Source: Chryseobacterium sp. BLS98 (GTDB taxonomy: Bacteria > Bacteroidota > Bacteroidia > Flavobacteriales > Weeksellaceae). From it: a stretch of 64,000 nucleotides of DNA. The notes below the pieces were generated by a model that made no database searches, was not told the DNA's origin, and was given only the letters and a program-made list of their open reading frames with translations. The translations under genes and the position numbers were made by a program. The stretch's first letter is position 1, and each line of letters opens with the position of its first letter. The stretch lies in the NCBI RefSeq assembly GCF_001045445.1, contig NZ_LFNF01000005.1, positions 310,001-374,000 on the forward strand, written 5' to 3'. Below are positions 34,304-43,594 of this stretch, piece after piece.

Positions 34304-35710
34304 TCAGTTATTATATAAAGCTATATATTTCTCTGCAGATTTTTCCCATGCAAAATCAAAATTCATATTGGCATGGATGAGATCTTCCATTACGCCTTTC
34401 TGATTGTAGATGGCAAGTGCTCTATTCATGGCATGTACAATATCATCTACTCCCGGATAGGTAAAATTCAATCCGGCCCCTCCGGTTGAAATATCTTCTA
34501 CCGTATCCCTTAGACCTCCGGTATATCGTACGACAGGAACTGTTCCATATCTCATGGAATACATCTGGTTCAGTCCGCAAGGTTCCACTCTTGAAGGCAT
34601 CAGCAGAAAGTCTGCCGAAGCATAAATCTTATGGGAAAGATACTCTTTATATCCAAGATCCAATGCGAAATTGGTATAGGTATACTCGTATTCTTTCAGC
34701 TTATTTTCTATATAGGAATTCCCTGAGCCCAAAATCATGATATTCAGTGCCCCATAACTCTGTTTAATGCTTTTCCAGACCACATCCGGCAGGAGATCCG
34801 CCCCTTTTTCGGTGGCAAATCTTCCGATAAAGGCAAATAACGGTAATTCAGGCTTCAAACCATATTCTTTGCAAAGCTTTTCTTTGTTCTTCTTTTTCTG
34901 AGCTACAGCATTTTTACTATTAAAATTAAAATCCAGCATCGGATCGGTTTCGGGATCCCAGACTTCCGTATCAATCCCATTGATAATTCCATAAGCTTTT
35001 CCAAACTCCTGACGCACCAGACTTTCAAGTCCGCGGAAGCTGATAAAAAGTTCTTCCAGATATCCTTCCGAAACTGTTGTGAAAGCATCAGCGCATTTGA
35101 TCATGCTTGCCAGTGGATTCATGTACCCGTTCCAGTCCATCAGGCCCCATTTGTAGGAATCAAAAGAAGGCATATAGTTCGCCATATTCCAGCTCATCAT
35201 GCCCTGATATTCTCCATTATGGATCGTACCTATTGTTTTTACGCCTTTTAAAAATTCAAATTCAGGACAATGTTGGGTCATAAAAGGCACCAGTCCTGTA
35301 TGATAATCGTGGCAGTGCAGTACATCGGGACGGATTTCCATGGCACTCAGCCAGTGAAGTACACCGTGCTGGAATGCCAGAAACTGGAAGCTTTCATCCT
35401 GGTAACCGTAAGGATTATCCCTGTCTAAAAGACCGGGAACTTTAACCATATAAAGCTCAAATCCCAAAGCGTTTGTCTTCTCCTTCATTACCTGAACCTG
35501 AAGCATATTCTCGGCCTGATGAATAAACCCATCAAAAACTATGTCAAACTCATGATCATGAACAAAAGATTTGTTGTACCAGGGCATCACTACCTTTGCC
35601 TCTATTCCTTTTATTTTATTCTGATATTTCGGCAGCGCCCCCACAACATCTGCAAGCCCGCCTACTTTAGCTACCGGATAACATTCTGTACTTAAATGAT
35701 ATATTACCAT
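34304..35710 (-). CDS. glgA: glycogen synthase (ADP-glucose type)
   Basis: GT5 glycosyltransferase of 468 residues that extends glycogen with ADP-glucose. The donor-binding motif KVGGLADVVGALP starts at Lys15. The C-terminal GT-B half has FIGRFATEKGADLLPDVV and the nucleotide-binding PSRVEPCGLNQMYSMRYGTVPVV. It lies 55 bases after glgB and four before the lipoprotein gene. Confidence 0.97.
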   Translation of the reverse strand: MVIYHLSTECYPVAKVGGLADVVGALPKYQNKIKGIEAKVVMPWYNKSFVHDHEFDIVFDGFIHQAENMLQVQVMKEKTNALGFELYMVKVPGLLDRDNPYGYQDESFQFLAFQHGVLHWLSAMEIRPDVLHCHDYHTGLVPFMTQHCPEFEFLKGVKTIGTIHNGEYQGMMSWNMANYMPSFDSYKWGLMDWNGYMNPLASMIKCADAFTTVSEGYLEELFISFRGLESLVRQEFGKAYGIINGIDTEVWDPETDPMLDFNFNSKNAVAQKKKNKEKLCKEYGLKPELPLFAFIGRFATEKGADLLPDVVWKSIKQSYGALNIMILGSGNSYIENKLKEYEYTYTNFALDLGYKEYLSHKIYASADFLLMPSRVEPCGLNQMYSMRYGTVPVVRYTGGLRDTVEDISTGGAGLNFTYPGVDDIVHAMNRALAIYNQKGVMEDLIHANMNFDFAWEKSAEKYIALYNN

Positions 35711-35765
35711 AATTTCAGTGTCATTTGTATTTCATATTCATTTTTAATCTTCTCCATGATAATGA

Positions 35766-37718
35766 TTATTTCTTATGTTGCTTTATTCTCTGTAATTTGT
35801 ACTTTCTATCTTTTTTCTGTCTTAAAATAATTCCTGCGAGCGGTGGCAGTTTTAAAGTAATGGATCTGGGATGTCTCATCCATTCTTCATTCTTTTCATT
35901 CAGAATATCAGCTTCTACACCGCTTCCACTATATCCGGGGGCATCCGAATTGAAAATAACTTCCCAATGGGTTCCTGCATTCACTCCTATGGTATATTCC
36001 AGAACCTGAGGAATCAGATTGAGAACCACCATTAAAACATCATCTCTCCTTTTGCCTTTTCTGAGGTATACGTAAACGGAATTTTCAAGGTCATCGGCCT
36101 CTATCCATTCAAAACCATGTTTATCAAACTGATTTTCATAAAAAGCAGTTTCATTGCGGTATAAGTGGTTCAGGTCTTTTACCAGAGCCAGCATTCCTTG
36201 ATGAACAGGATACTGCAGCAGGTGCCAATCAAGGCTGCGGGTGAAATTCCATTCCCCGGTTTGTGCAAATTCATCACCCATAAAGAGAAGCTTAGCTCCC
36301 GGATGGGTATACATATAAACATACAAGGACCTGAGATTCGCAAACTTCTGCCATTCATCCCCAGGCATTTTATAGATCAGGCTTGCTTTTCCGTGTACCA
36401 CTTCATCATGTGACAGCGGCATCATATAATTTTCATTATACATATACACAGAAGCAAAAGTAATTTTATGATGATGATACTTTCTGTTGACCGGTTCTTC
36501 TTTAAAGTAGTCCAGCGTATCATGCATCCATCCCATCATCCATTTCATTCCAAAACCTACTCCACCATCATGAACAGGTTTTGTAAGCATTGGGAAATCT
36601 GAACTTTCTTCTGCTATTGTCATAATACCGTCTCCGAATTCCTTATAAACCGCCGTATTGAATTCCTGCAGGAAAGCTTTGGCTTCAAAGTTAACATTTC
36701 CACCTTCAATATTAGGTTCCCACTCCCCTTCATTCCTTGAATAATCCAGGTGAAGCATTGAGGTGACCGCATCTACACGGAGCCCGTCTGCATGGTAACG
36801 TTCCAACCAGAACATAGCATTGGAAATAAGGAAGGATTTCACTTCATTCCTGCCGTAATTGAAAATATAGGATTTCCAGTCGGGATGAAATCCTTTTCTG
36901 GGGTCTTCATGTTCATAAAGGTAAGAACCATCAAAACGATGAAGTCCATTAGCGTCTCCCGGAAAATGGGATGGCACCCAATCCAGAATAACACCAATAT
37001 CATTTTTGTGAAGTTCATTGATCAGGAACATGAGATCCTGCGGTGAGCCGAAACGAGAAGTAGCAGCATAGAACCCGGTAATCTGGTATCCCCAGCTCGG
37101 GTCATAAGGATATTCCATAACCGGCATGAACTCCACATGAGTAAAACCCATTTCCTTTATATAGGGAACCAGTTTTTCAGCAATATCACGATAATTTAAA
37201 TATTGATCGGGAGCATTGACATCTCTCACCCAGGAGCCCAGATGAATCTCGTAAACGGATAAAGGAGCATTTAAGGCATTGTTTTTCCGGCGGTTCTCCA
37301 TCCATTCCTTGTCGTTCCATTCATACCAGGTAGTGGAAACCAGCGAGGCCGCCTGCAGATTTTGCTCCCAGCTCAGGGCAAAAGGATCACTTTTCTCCAG
37401 GATTTCACCTCTGGCAGTTTCTATAGCATATTTATACAGTGTACCCCATGCAAGGCCGTCAATAAAACCTTCCCAGATCCCGGACCCGTCCCATCGCGGA
37501 AAAAGAATATGATCTTTATGATTCCAGTTATTGAAATTTCCTATAACGGACACTTTCGTGGCATTGGGAGCCCACACTGAAAAATAGATGCCTTTTACCC
37601 CATCTTTTTCAGCAGAATGTGCCCCAAATTTCCCATACAGCTTATAGTGCCTGCCTTCTTTGAAAAGGTAGACATCATGATCAGTAAACAGCGTATAGGT
37701 TTTAACAGAATTCATCAA
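35766..37718 (-). CDS. glgB: 1,4-alpha-glucan branching enzyme
   Basis: GH13 branching enzyme of 650 residues, introducing alpha-1,6 branches. The N-terminal CBM48 domain (GIYFSVWAPNATKVSVIGNFNNW) leads into the catalytic barrel: VILDWVPSHF, GLRVDAVTSMLHLDY with the nucleophile Asp near 313, MTIAEESSDFP with the acid/base Glu near 367, and LPLSHDEVVHGKASL. The C-terminal beta domain is complete. It is the first gene of the glycogen operon and divergent from the CBM48 esterase gene. Confidence 0.97.
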   Translation of the reverse strand: MMNSVKTYTLFTDHDVYLFKEGRHYKLYGKFGAHSAEKDGVKGIYFSVWAPNATKVSVIGNFNNWNHKDHILFPRWDGSGIWEGFIDGLAWGTLYKYAIETARGEILEKSDPFALSWEQNLQAASLVSTTWYEWNDKEWMENRRKNNALNAPLSVYEIHLGSWVRDVNAPDQYLNYRDIAEKLVPYIKEMGFTHVEFMPVMEYPYDPSWGYQITGFYAATSRFGSPQDLMFLINELHKNDIGVILDWVPSHFPGDANGLHRFDGSYLYEHEDPRKGFHPDWKSYIFNYGRNEVKSFLISNAMFWLERYHADGLRVDAVTSMLHLDYSRNEGEWEPNIEGGNVNFEAKAFLQEFNTAVYKEFGDGIMTIAEESSDFPMLTKPVHDGGVGFGMKWMMGWMHDTLDYFKEEPVNRKYHHHKITFASVYMYNENYMMPLSHDEVVHGKASLIYKMPGDEWQKFANLRSLYVYMYTHPGAKLLFMGDEFAQTGEWNFTRSLDWHLLQYPVHQGMLALVKDLNHLYRNETAFYENQFDKHGFEWIEADDLENSVYVYLRKGKRRDDVLMVVLNLIPQVLEYTIGVNAGTHWEVIFNSDAPGYSGSGVEADILNEKNEEWMRHPRSITLKLPPLAGIILRQKKDRKYKLQRIKQHKK

Positions 37719-37919
37719 GATATCGTTGTACTTTATTTTTCTTTGAAACTACGAAAATTCCCTGCAATAACGATTAATTATTGAACAAATAATTATTATG
37801 TTAATTCGGCTCTTTTTGGCCCATTTATCAAATATATTATTTTTTACATTCACTTTTTTATGATTTTAAAACAATCTTTTTTATAAATTTAGCTTCAAAT
37901 TATTTTTTAAACACATACG

Positions 37920-39041
37920 ATGAAGTTCGAACTTTATACTGAAGAAAGCGACGACAGACCGGTATACATCACCGGAAATTTCAACAACTGGAATCCCAGA
38001 GACTCCAATTATCAGCTTAAACAGCTGGATCCGAACAATTATTTCATAGAGATTGACGACCAGATCCTTCCCGATACCGTAGAGTACAAATTCACCAAAG
38101 GAGGCTGGGAAAATGTGGAGCTCGATAAATACGGGAATATCACACCGAACCGGAAAGCTGAAAAAACAGCCGGTAAAACATCGGATATCATAGAAAAATG
38201 GAGGCTCAACTGGGGCCCTTTTAAAAAAGAGTTTTTCCCGATTGCAGAAGTTATTTCGGATGAATTCTACATTCCGCAGCTTGACCGTTACCGGAAAGTA
38301 TGGGCTGTACTTCCTTATGATTATTACGTTTCTGAAAAAAGCTATCCTGTGCTTTACCTTCAGGATGCCCAGAATCTTTTTAACGAAGGAAGCGGCTACG
38401 GAAACTGGGAAATAGATAAAAAACTGTCTATACTTGCTGAATACGGCCGTGGAGACATCATTATTATCGCCATAGAACATGGCAGTGAAGAACGTATCAA
38501 AGAATATATTTTCGATAATGATAATGTAGCGAACGGCTCAGAGGGCAAGAAATACATCCGCTTTATCACGGACACCCTGAAACCCTTCGTGGATGAACAT
38601 TACAGAACCAAGAAAGACCGCGATAATACAGGTATAGGCGGAAGCTCCTTAGGGGCTTTGATCAGTATTTACAGTGGATTTCTTTATCCCGAAGTTTATT
38701 CCAAATTACTAATTTTCTCTCCCTCGCTTTGGGTAGAACCCAACAATAATTTCCCGATGATGAACTTCAGAATTCCATTTAAAACAAAAATATATTTGTA
38801 CGGAGGAGGCCAGGAAGGATCTAAAATGGTAAAAAGGATCTATGTATTTGAAGAATACTTAAGACGTTGGGAAAAGAAAAACCTTTTTGACTTTGAGTTC
38901 AAAACCAGCATCAATCCGGAAGGAACCCACAGTGAATTTTACTGGTCGCAGGAATTCCCGAGAGCCATTGAATGGCTTTTCTATGACAACACAGAAAATC
39001 CTGTAGAAGTAACACCGCAGCAACAAAGCATTAAAAATTAA
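37920..39041 (+). CDS. esterase with N-terminal glycogen-binding (CBM48-like) domain
   Basis: A 373-residue protein with two parts. Residues 1-75 look like a carbohydrate-binding early-set domain (DRPVYITGNFNNWNP, VEYKFTKGGWENVELDKYGN). Residues about 100-355 are an esterase-D-like alpha/beta hydrolase with nucleophile Ser243 in GGSSLG and FSPSLWVEPNN after it. There is no signal peptide, so it is cytoplasmic. Position next to glgB and the shared domain type suggest action near polyglucose, but the substrate is unknown. The aminopeptidase gene starts four bases later. Confidence 0.85.
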   Translation: MKFELYTEESDDRPVYITGNFNNWNPRDSNYQLKQLDPNNYFIEIDDQILPDTVEYKFTKGGWENVELDKYGNITPNRKAEKTAGKTSDIIEKWRLNWGPFKKEFFPIAEVISDEFYIPQLDRYRKVWAVLPYDYYVSEKSYPVLYLQDAQNLFNEGSGYGNWEIDKKLSILAEYGRGDIIIIAIEHGSEERIKEYIFDNDNVANGSEGKKYIRFITDTLKPFVDEHYRTKKDRDNTGIGGSSLGALISIYSGFLYPEVYSKLLIFSPSLWVEPNNNFPMMNFRIPFKTKIYLYGGGQEGSKMVKRIYVFEEYLRRWEKKNLFDFEFKTSINPEGTHSEFYWSQEFPRAIEWLFYDNTENPVEVTPQQQSIKN

Positions 39042-39045
39042 GCTT

Positions 39046-40461
39046 ATGAAATTAATCAATAAAAAAAATAAAAAATATACCCAGATCTTTCAGCTTTTTA
39101 CAGAGGAAGAATGGACAAAATCCGGTAAAAATTATAATAAAAATATTTCTTCCTTTTTCTCCGGAAAGAAATATGAGGTTTTCATTCTTACTAACGAGGA
39201 AAGCATTACCTATCTGATTGGGCTAGGGAAATCGGCAATGCAGAATTTTGAAATTCAGCAGGTTGCCATTAAATTTTCTCAAACGCAGAAAGAAAAAATC
39301 CAGATAGTTCCTACTCTTGTTTTAGCAGATTTCCTGAAAGAAAAACAGTTTGAAGAATTTGTAAAAGGACTGCTTTTCGGGACATACAAGTATCCTTTTG
39401 ATAAGAAGCATGCATTTTGGAACCCTAAATTTGAGATTCATTTTGAAAATTTAAGCCAGAAAAAACTGGATTCAATCGGTGCAAAATCCGAAGCACTGGC
39501 GAATGGTCAAACTGCCTGCCAGGAATGGCTGAATAAACCCGCCAATTTTAAGAAGCCTGATATTCTAAGCTTATATTTAAAAAACCTGGCCAAGAAGTAT
39601 GACTTAAAATATACCGTATTTAACAGAAAAAAATGTGAAGAGCTCGGGCTTGGTGCTTATCTTTCCGTTAACCAGGGAAGCGCTTATGATGCAGCGTTCA
39701 CTATCATTGAATATAAAACAACAGTTAAAAATGCCAAAACATTTGGTCTGGTAGGAAAATGTGTTCTCTTTGATACGGGAGGTATTTCCCTGAAAGACCA
39801 TAACAATATGCACTATATGAAATCCGATATGGGAGGCGCTACGGCCGTTATAGGAACCCTGATTTATGCAGCAGAAATGCAGATTCCCGTTAATATTGTA
39901 GCCATACTTCCTATCACAGACAATGCTATTTCTGAAAAAGCTTTCCTTCCAAGCGATGTCATTACGGCCTACAACGGTAAAACCATTGAGGTTCTCAATA
40001 CAGATGCGGAAGGCAGGATGATCCTTGCCGACGGGCTTTCCTATATGGCTAAAAATTACAAAACAGATTTTCTGATTGATCTTGCCACACTTACTGGAAG
40101 CTCTGTCAGAATGTTTGGTGATACCTGCGGAGCTCTGTTTTCCAATAATGATGAGCTGAAAAACCTTCTGATAAAAACAGGAGACCAAACCAATCAGAGG
40201 CTGTGGAATCTTCCTTTATGGGAGATATGGAAAGACGATATCCAATCTGATGTGGCAGACCTAAAAAACATCTCTATGAAGCCTATTGGAGACTGCATTA
40301 TAGCAGCCAAATTCCTGGAACAGTTTATAGAAAACCATCCTAAATGGGCCCATCTCGACATTGCAGGAGTAGCATTCGGAAGCACGGGATATTCAAAAGA
40401 AAAAGCAGCAACCGGCTTTGGAGTGCAATTATTGGCCGATTTAATTGAAAATTATCATTAA
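39046..40461 (+). CDS. leucyl aminopeptidase (M17 family)
   Basis: Two-metal aminopeptidase of 471 residues. Metal and catalytic ligands are recognisable: Lys238 in VGKCVLFDTGG, Asp243, Asp in KSDMGGATAV, and Asp320 and Glu322 in NTDAEGRMILADGLSY. The usual VGKG reads VGKC here. The N-terminal domain is diverged from PepA. It is coupled to the esterase upstream (four bases) and precedes the amide-ligase island, so a role in trimming peptides made or released there is possible. Confidence 0.9.
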   Translation: MKLINKKNKKYTQIFQLFTEEEWTKSGKNYNKNISSFFSGKKYEVFILTNEESITYLIGLGKSAMQNFEIQQVAIKFSQTQKEKIQIVPTLVLADFLKEKQFEEFVKGLLFGTYKYPFDKKHAFWNPKFEIHFENLSQKKLDSIGAKSEALANGQTACQEWLNKPANFKKPDILSLYLKNLAKKYDLKYTVFNRKKCEELGLGAYLSVNQGSAYDAAFTIIEYKTTVKNAKTFGLVGKCVLFDTGGISLKDHNNMHYMKSDMGGATAVIGTLIYAAEMQIPVNIVAILPITDNAISEKAFLPSDVITAYNGKTIEVLNTDAEGRMILADGLSYMAKNYKTDFLIDLATLTGSSVRMFGDTCGALFSNNDELKNLLIKTGDQTNQRLWNLPLWEIWKDDIQSDVADLKNISMKPIGDCIIAAKFLEQFIENHPKWAHLDIAGVAFGSTGYSKEKAATGFGVQLLADLIENYH

Positions 40462-40564
40462 AAATTAGTTTTTTTCAAAATTTCTCTGTATACTTGATTA
40501 GGTGTTTTCAAAAACGCAGTTTATTATGATTTTTAACATTAATTAATCAATAAAAAATTGCTTT

Positions 40565-40572
40565 TATTTTTG
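40565..40572 (+). promoter_or_regulatory. -7 box of the amide-ligase island
   Basis: TATTTTTG, 29 bases before ATG 40602. The -33 element is weak. Confidence 0.55.
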
Positions 40573-40601
40573 ATAATTTACCAAAAACTAAAAAACATTA
40601 T

Positions 40602-41813
40602 ATGGAGGAGAAAACTATAGTATGTATTTCGTGCTATTACAAGGGCTATGATTTCATGGATGAAATGAAAAAGCTCGGTAACAAAATTATCCTGGTAACA
40701 TCAGAAGGCCTTAAAGAAAAAAACTGGCCATGGCATGCTATTGATGAAGTATTTTATATGGCTGAATTAAAGCCGTCTGTCTGGAACCTCGACCATCTTG
40801 TTCAGGGATTTTCACACCTGATGCAAACCAGAAAGGTAGATGCTGTAGTTGCATTAGACGACTATGATGTAGAAAAGGCAGCCCTGATCAGGGAAACATT
40901 CCGTATTCCAGGGATGGGACAGACTACACACCGCTATTTCAGAGATAAGCTGGCTATGCGTCAGAAAGCAAAAGATTCGGGAATTGGCGTTCCGGAATTT
41001 ACAGCTGTTTTTAATAATGATGAAGTGAACAGCTTTACAGAGAAAGTTCCTGCTCCCTGGGTATTAAAACCCCGCTCAGAAGCATCAGCATCAGGAATTA
41101 AGAAATTTTCTTCCAAAGATGAGCTCTGGAACGAACTGAATGCCCTTGGTGAAGAACGGCATTTGTTTCTGCTGGAAAGCTTTAAACCCGGAGATGTCTA
41201 TCATGTGGACAGCCTGACTTTTAATAAAGAGATTATATTTACTTCTGCTTCAAAATATCTTGCCCCACCCATGCAGGTCTCTCATGAAGGCGGTGTATTC
41301 AGGTCTAAGACCTTAGGAAGATATTCTGATGAATTTAAGGCACTTGAAGAAGCTAATGCCAAAGTTCTTTCCAGCTTCGGATTAATGAACGGAGCTACTC
41401 ACACTGAATTTATCCGCGGAAAAGCGGACGGAAAATGGTATTTCCTTGAAACATCCTCCAGAGTTGGCGGTGCACACATTCCGGATCTTGTTGAAGCTTC
41501 AAGCAATATTAATATCTGGCGGGAATGGGCCAGGATTGAAGATGCCCTTCTCCGTGGAAAAAGCTATCAGGCTTCAAAACCCACAGGCTATTATTCAGGG
41601 CTCATCATTGCCCTGATAAAAGATAAAGAGCCCGATTACAGTGTTTTCAAAAGCGAGGAAGCGGTAAAATTTCTTCCTATTGACCATCATGTAGGAATTG
41701 TTTACAAATCCAGCGATCCGGATATTATACAGCAAAGGTTGGACAGCGCTGCCGAAAAGATCCAGGCTGAAATGCTGAATATTCTTCCACCCAAAAGCAA
41801 ACTGACAAGCTAA
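40602..41813 (+). CDS. ATP-grasp carboxylate ligase (island gene 1)
   Basis: A 403-residue ATP-grasp enzyme, the fold that activates a carboxylate as acyl phosphate for attack by an amine or thiol. VVALDDYDVEKAALIRETFRIPGMG and RDKLAMRQKAKDSGIGVPEF are the pre-ATP-grasp and central-domain start. WVLKPRSEASASGIK is the ATP-binding loop. FLETSSRVGGAH carries the metal site, with Ser where Asn is usual (E-x-N). No substrate can be named. It is the first gene of a tightly spaced run (28 bases to the esterase) with no known counterpart product. Confidence 0.88.
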   Translation: MEEKTIVCISCYYKGYDFMDEMKKLGNKIILVTSEGLKEKNWPWHAIDEVFYMAELKPSVWNLDHLVQGFSHLMQTRKVDAVVALDDYDVEKAALIRETFRIPGMGQTTHRYFRDKLAMRQKAKDSGIGVPEFTAVFNNDEVNSFTEKVPAPWVLKPRSEASASGIKKFSSKDELWNELNALGEERHLFLLESFKPGDVYHVDSLTFNKEIIFTSASKYLAPPMQVSHEGGVFRSKTLGRYSDEFKALEEANAKVLSSFGLMNGATHTEFIRGKADGKWYFLETSSRVGGAHIPDLVEASSNINIWREWARIEDALLRGKSYQASKPTGYYSGLIIALIKDKEPDYSVFKSEEAVKFLPIDHHVGIVYKSSDPDIIQQRLDSAAEKIQAEMLNILPPKSKLTS

Positions 41814-41841
41814 AACACAAAATAATAAAAGAAACTAATCA

Positions 41842-42552
41842 ATGCCGCATATAGAACATACAGATTATTATTCAAACATATTAGGAACAAGTCTTAAAGT
41901 AGAAGTTACGGGACATTACGGGTATCCCATTGTTATGTTTCCTACTTCCCAGGGACAATATACCCAAAATCACGACTTTCACCTCAACGGAAGCATCAAC
42001 TGGTTTATAGAACAGGGAAAAGTAAAGCTTTATAATATTCAGACTATTGACAGCTGGAGTTTTTATGATGAAAAAATTTCTCCCCAGCAAAGAATTAAGA
42101 ATTATGAGCTTTACGTACAGTTTCTGATTCAGGAATTCATCCCGTATATCCAGAAGATCCATCAGACACATCGGGTCGCAGTGGCGGGAGCAAGTTTCGG
42201 GGGGTATCATGCTGCCAATTTTGCTTTCAGATTTCCGGATGTGGTTTCTCATCTGTTCTGTCTTTCGGGAGCATTCAGCATCAGGAATTTCATGGACGGA
42301 TATTCAGACGAGCTCGTTTACTTTAACTGTCCGAGGGAGTTCGTCAAGAATGACGAAGCCTGGAAATACAAACATATGCACATTGTACTGAGCACTTCAG
42401 ATCAGGACATCTGCAGGGATAAAAACCTTGAAATGGCAGATATCTTAAGTTCAAAAGGAATTGATTTCTGGTACGATGAAAGAAAATGGATCAATCACGA
42501 CTGGCCCTTATGGAGAATGGTCTTTCCAACCTTTATAGGTGCATTTTTTTAA
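41842..42552 (+). CDS. esterase-family alpha/beta hydrolase (island gene 2)
   Basis: A 236-residue hydrolase of the esterase-D type. The triad can be placed: Ser118 in GASFGGYHAA, Asp187 in STSDQDIC, and His219 in NHDWPLWR. No signal peptide, so it works in the cytoplasm. Placed between two ATP-grasp ligases, it could release a product, act as an acyl transferase to an amine, or edit mis-ligated esters. It differs from the CBM48 esterase at 37920-39041, which has an extra N-terminal domain. Confidence 0.87.
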   Translation: MPHIEHTDYYSNILGTSLKVEVTGHYGYPIVMFPTSQGQYTQNHDFHLNGSINWFIEQGKVKLYNIQTIDSWSFYDEKISPQQRIKNYELYVQFLIQEFIPYIQKIHQTHRVAVAGASFGGYHAANFAFRFPDVVSHLFCLSGAFSIRNFMDGYSDELVYFNCPREFVKNDEAWKYKHMHIVLSTSDQDICRDKNLEMADILSSKGIDFWYDERKWINHDWPLWRMVFPTFIGAFF

Positions 42553-42610
42553 AAACAGTATATCTAAGAAAATTAAAATAATAACATACACCAATTTAAA
42601 AACAGAAATT

Positions 42611-43564
42611 ATGGCAAAAAAAGTGGGAATTCTATTCGGTATGGAGGATACATTTCCTTGGGCGTTTATCGACAAAGTAAATGAGCTGGGCGGCGGTGAG
42701 ATTATTGCCGAAGCAGTAAATATCGACAAACTGGAGCAAGGTGCTGATTACGGCTATGCAGTCATTATCGACAGAATTTCGCAGGATGTTCCTTTTTACA
42801 GAGCTTATTTAAAAAATGCCGCACTTAACGGAACTTATGTAATTAATAACCCATTCTGGTGGAGCGCTGATGAAAAGTTCTTCAACAATGCGCTGATGAC
42901 AAAACTGGGAATTCCACTTCCTAAAACAGTTCTGCTTCCTTCGCACGAAAGGCCTACAGACACTTCCGAAACATCATTCAGAAACCTGAAATTCCCTCAC
43001 GACTGGGAATATATTTTCAATTATGTAGGATTTCCGGCTTATATGAAACCTCATGACGGAGGCGGATGGAAAAGTGTATACAGAGTAGAGAACCCTGAGG
43101 ATCTTTGGGATAAATTAAGTGAAACCGAGCAGCTGGTGATGATGGTACAGGAAGAGATTGTCTTTGATGATTACTACAGAGTTTACTGCCTGGGTAAAAA
43201 ATATGTTCACATCATGCCTTACGAGCCACGTAATCCGCATCATCTGAGGTATGCCACTACCCACCAGACTCAGGGCGAAGATCTTGAAAAATTATTAAAA
43301 ACAATCCACGATTATACGATTAAAATGAATGAAGCTCTCGGCTACGATTTCAATACCGTGGAATTTGCCATCAGAGACGGGATTCCATATGCTATCGATT
43401 TCTGTAATCCGGCGCCTGATGCCGACAGAAATTCTGTAGGTGAAGAAAACTTTGCCTGGATCGTAGAACATGCAGCCCAACTTGCCATTGAAAAAGCAAA
43501 AGAATATGTTCCCGGAAAACCTAATATTTCCTGGGGAACTTTTGTAAAAGACTCCGTAAAATAA
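42611..43564 (+). CDS. ATP-grasp carboxylate ligase (island gene 3)
   Basis: Start taken at ATG 42611 (MAKKVGILFGMEDTFPW). The longer frame from 42539 overlaps the esterase end. This 317-residue protein has the RimK-like layout: pre-domain 1-110, YINNPFW-type NPFWWSADEKFFNNALMTKLGIPLP, the ATP loop YMKPHDGGGWKSVYRV, and a metal site in YAIDFCNPAPDAD. FDDYYRVYCLGKKYVHIM is the strand that contacts substrate. Unlike gene 1 it resembles amino-acid or peptide ligases more than biotin-carboxylase types. The next gene starts 30 bases later. Confidence 0.87.
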   Translation: MAKKVGILFGMEDTFPWAFIDKVNELGGGEIIAEAVNIDKLEQGADYGYAVIIDRISQDVPFYRAYLKNAALNGTYVINNPFWWSADEKFFNNALMTKLGIPLPKTVLLPSHERPTDTSETSFRNLKFPHDWEYIFNYVGFPAYMKPHDGGGWKSVYRVENPEDLWDKLSETEQLVMMVQEEIVFDDYYRVYCLGKKYVHIMPYEPRNPHHLRYATTHQTQGEDLEKLLKTIHDYTIKMNEALGYDFNTVEFAIRDGIPYAIDFCNPAPDADRNSVGEENFAWIVEHAAQLAIEKAKEYVPGKPNISWGTFVKDSVK

Positions 43565-43594
43565 AACATTAAAAATAAAAAGACACGAAAAAAA

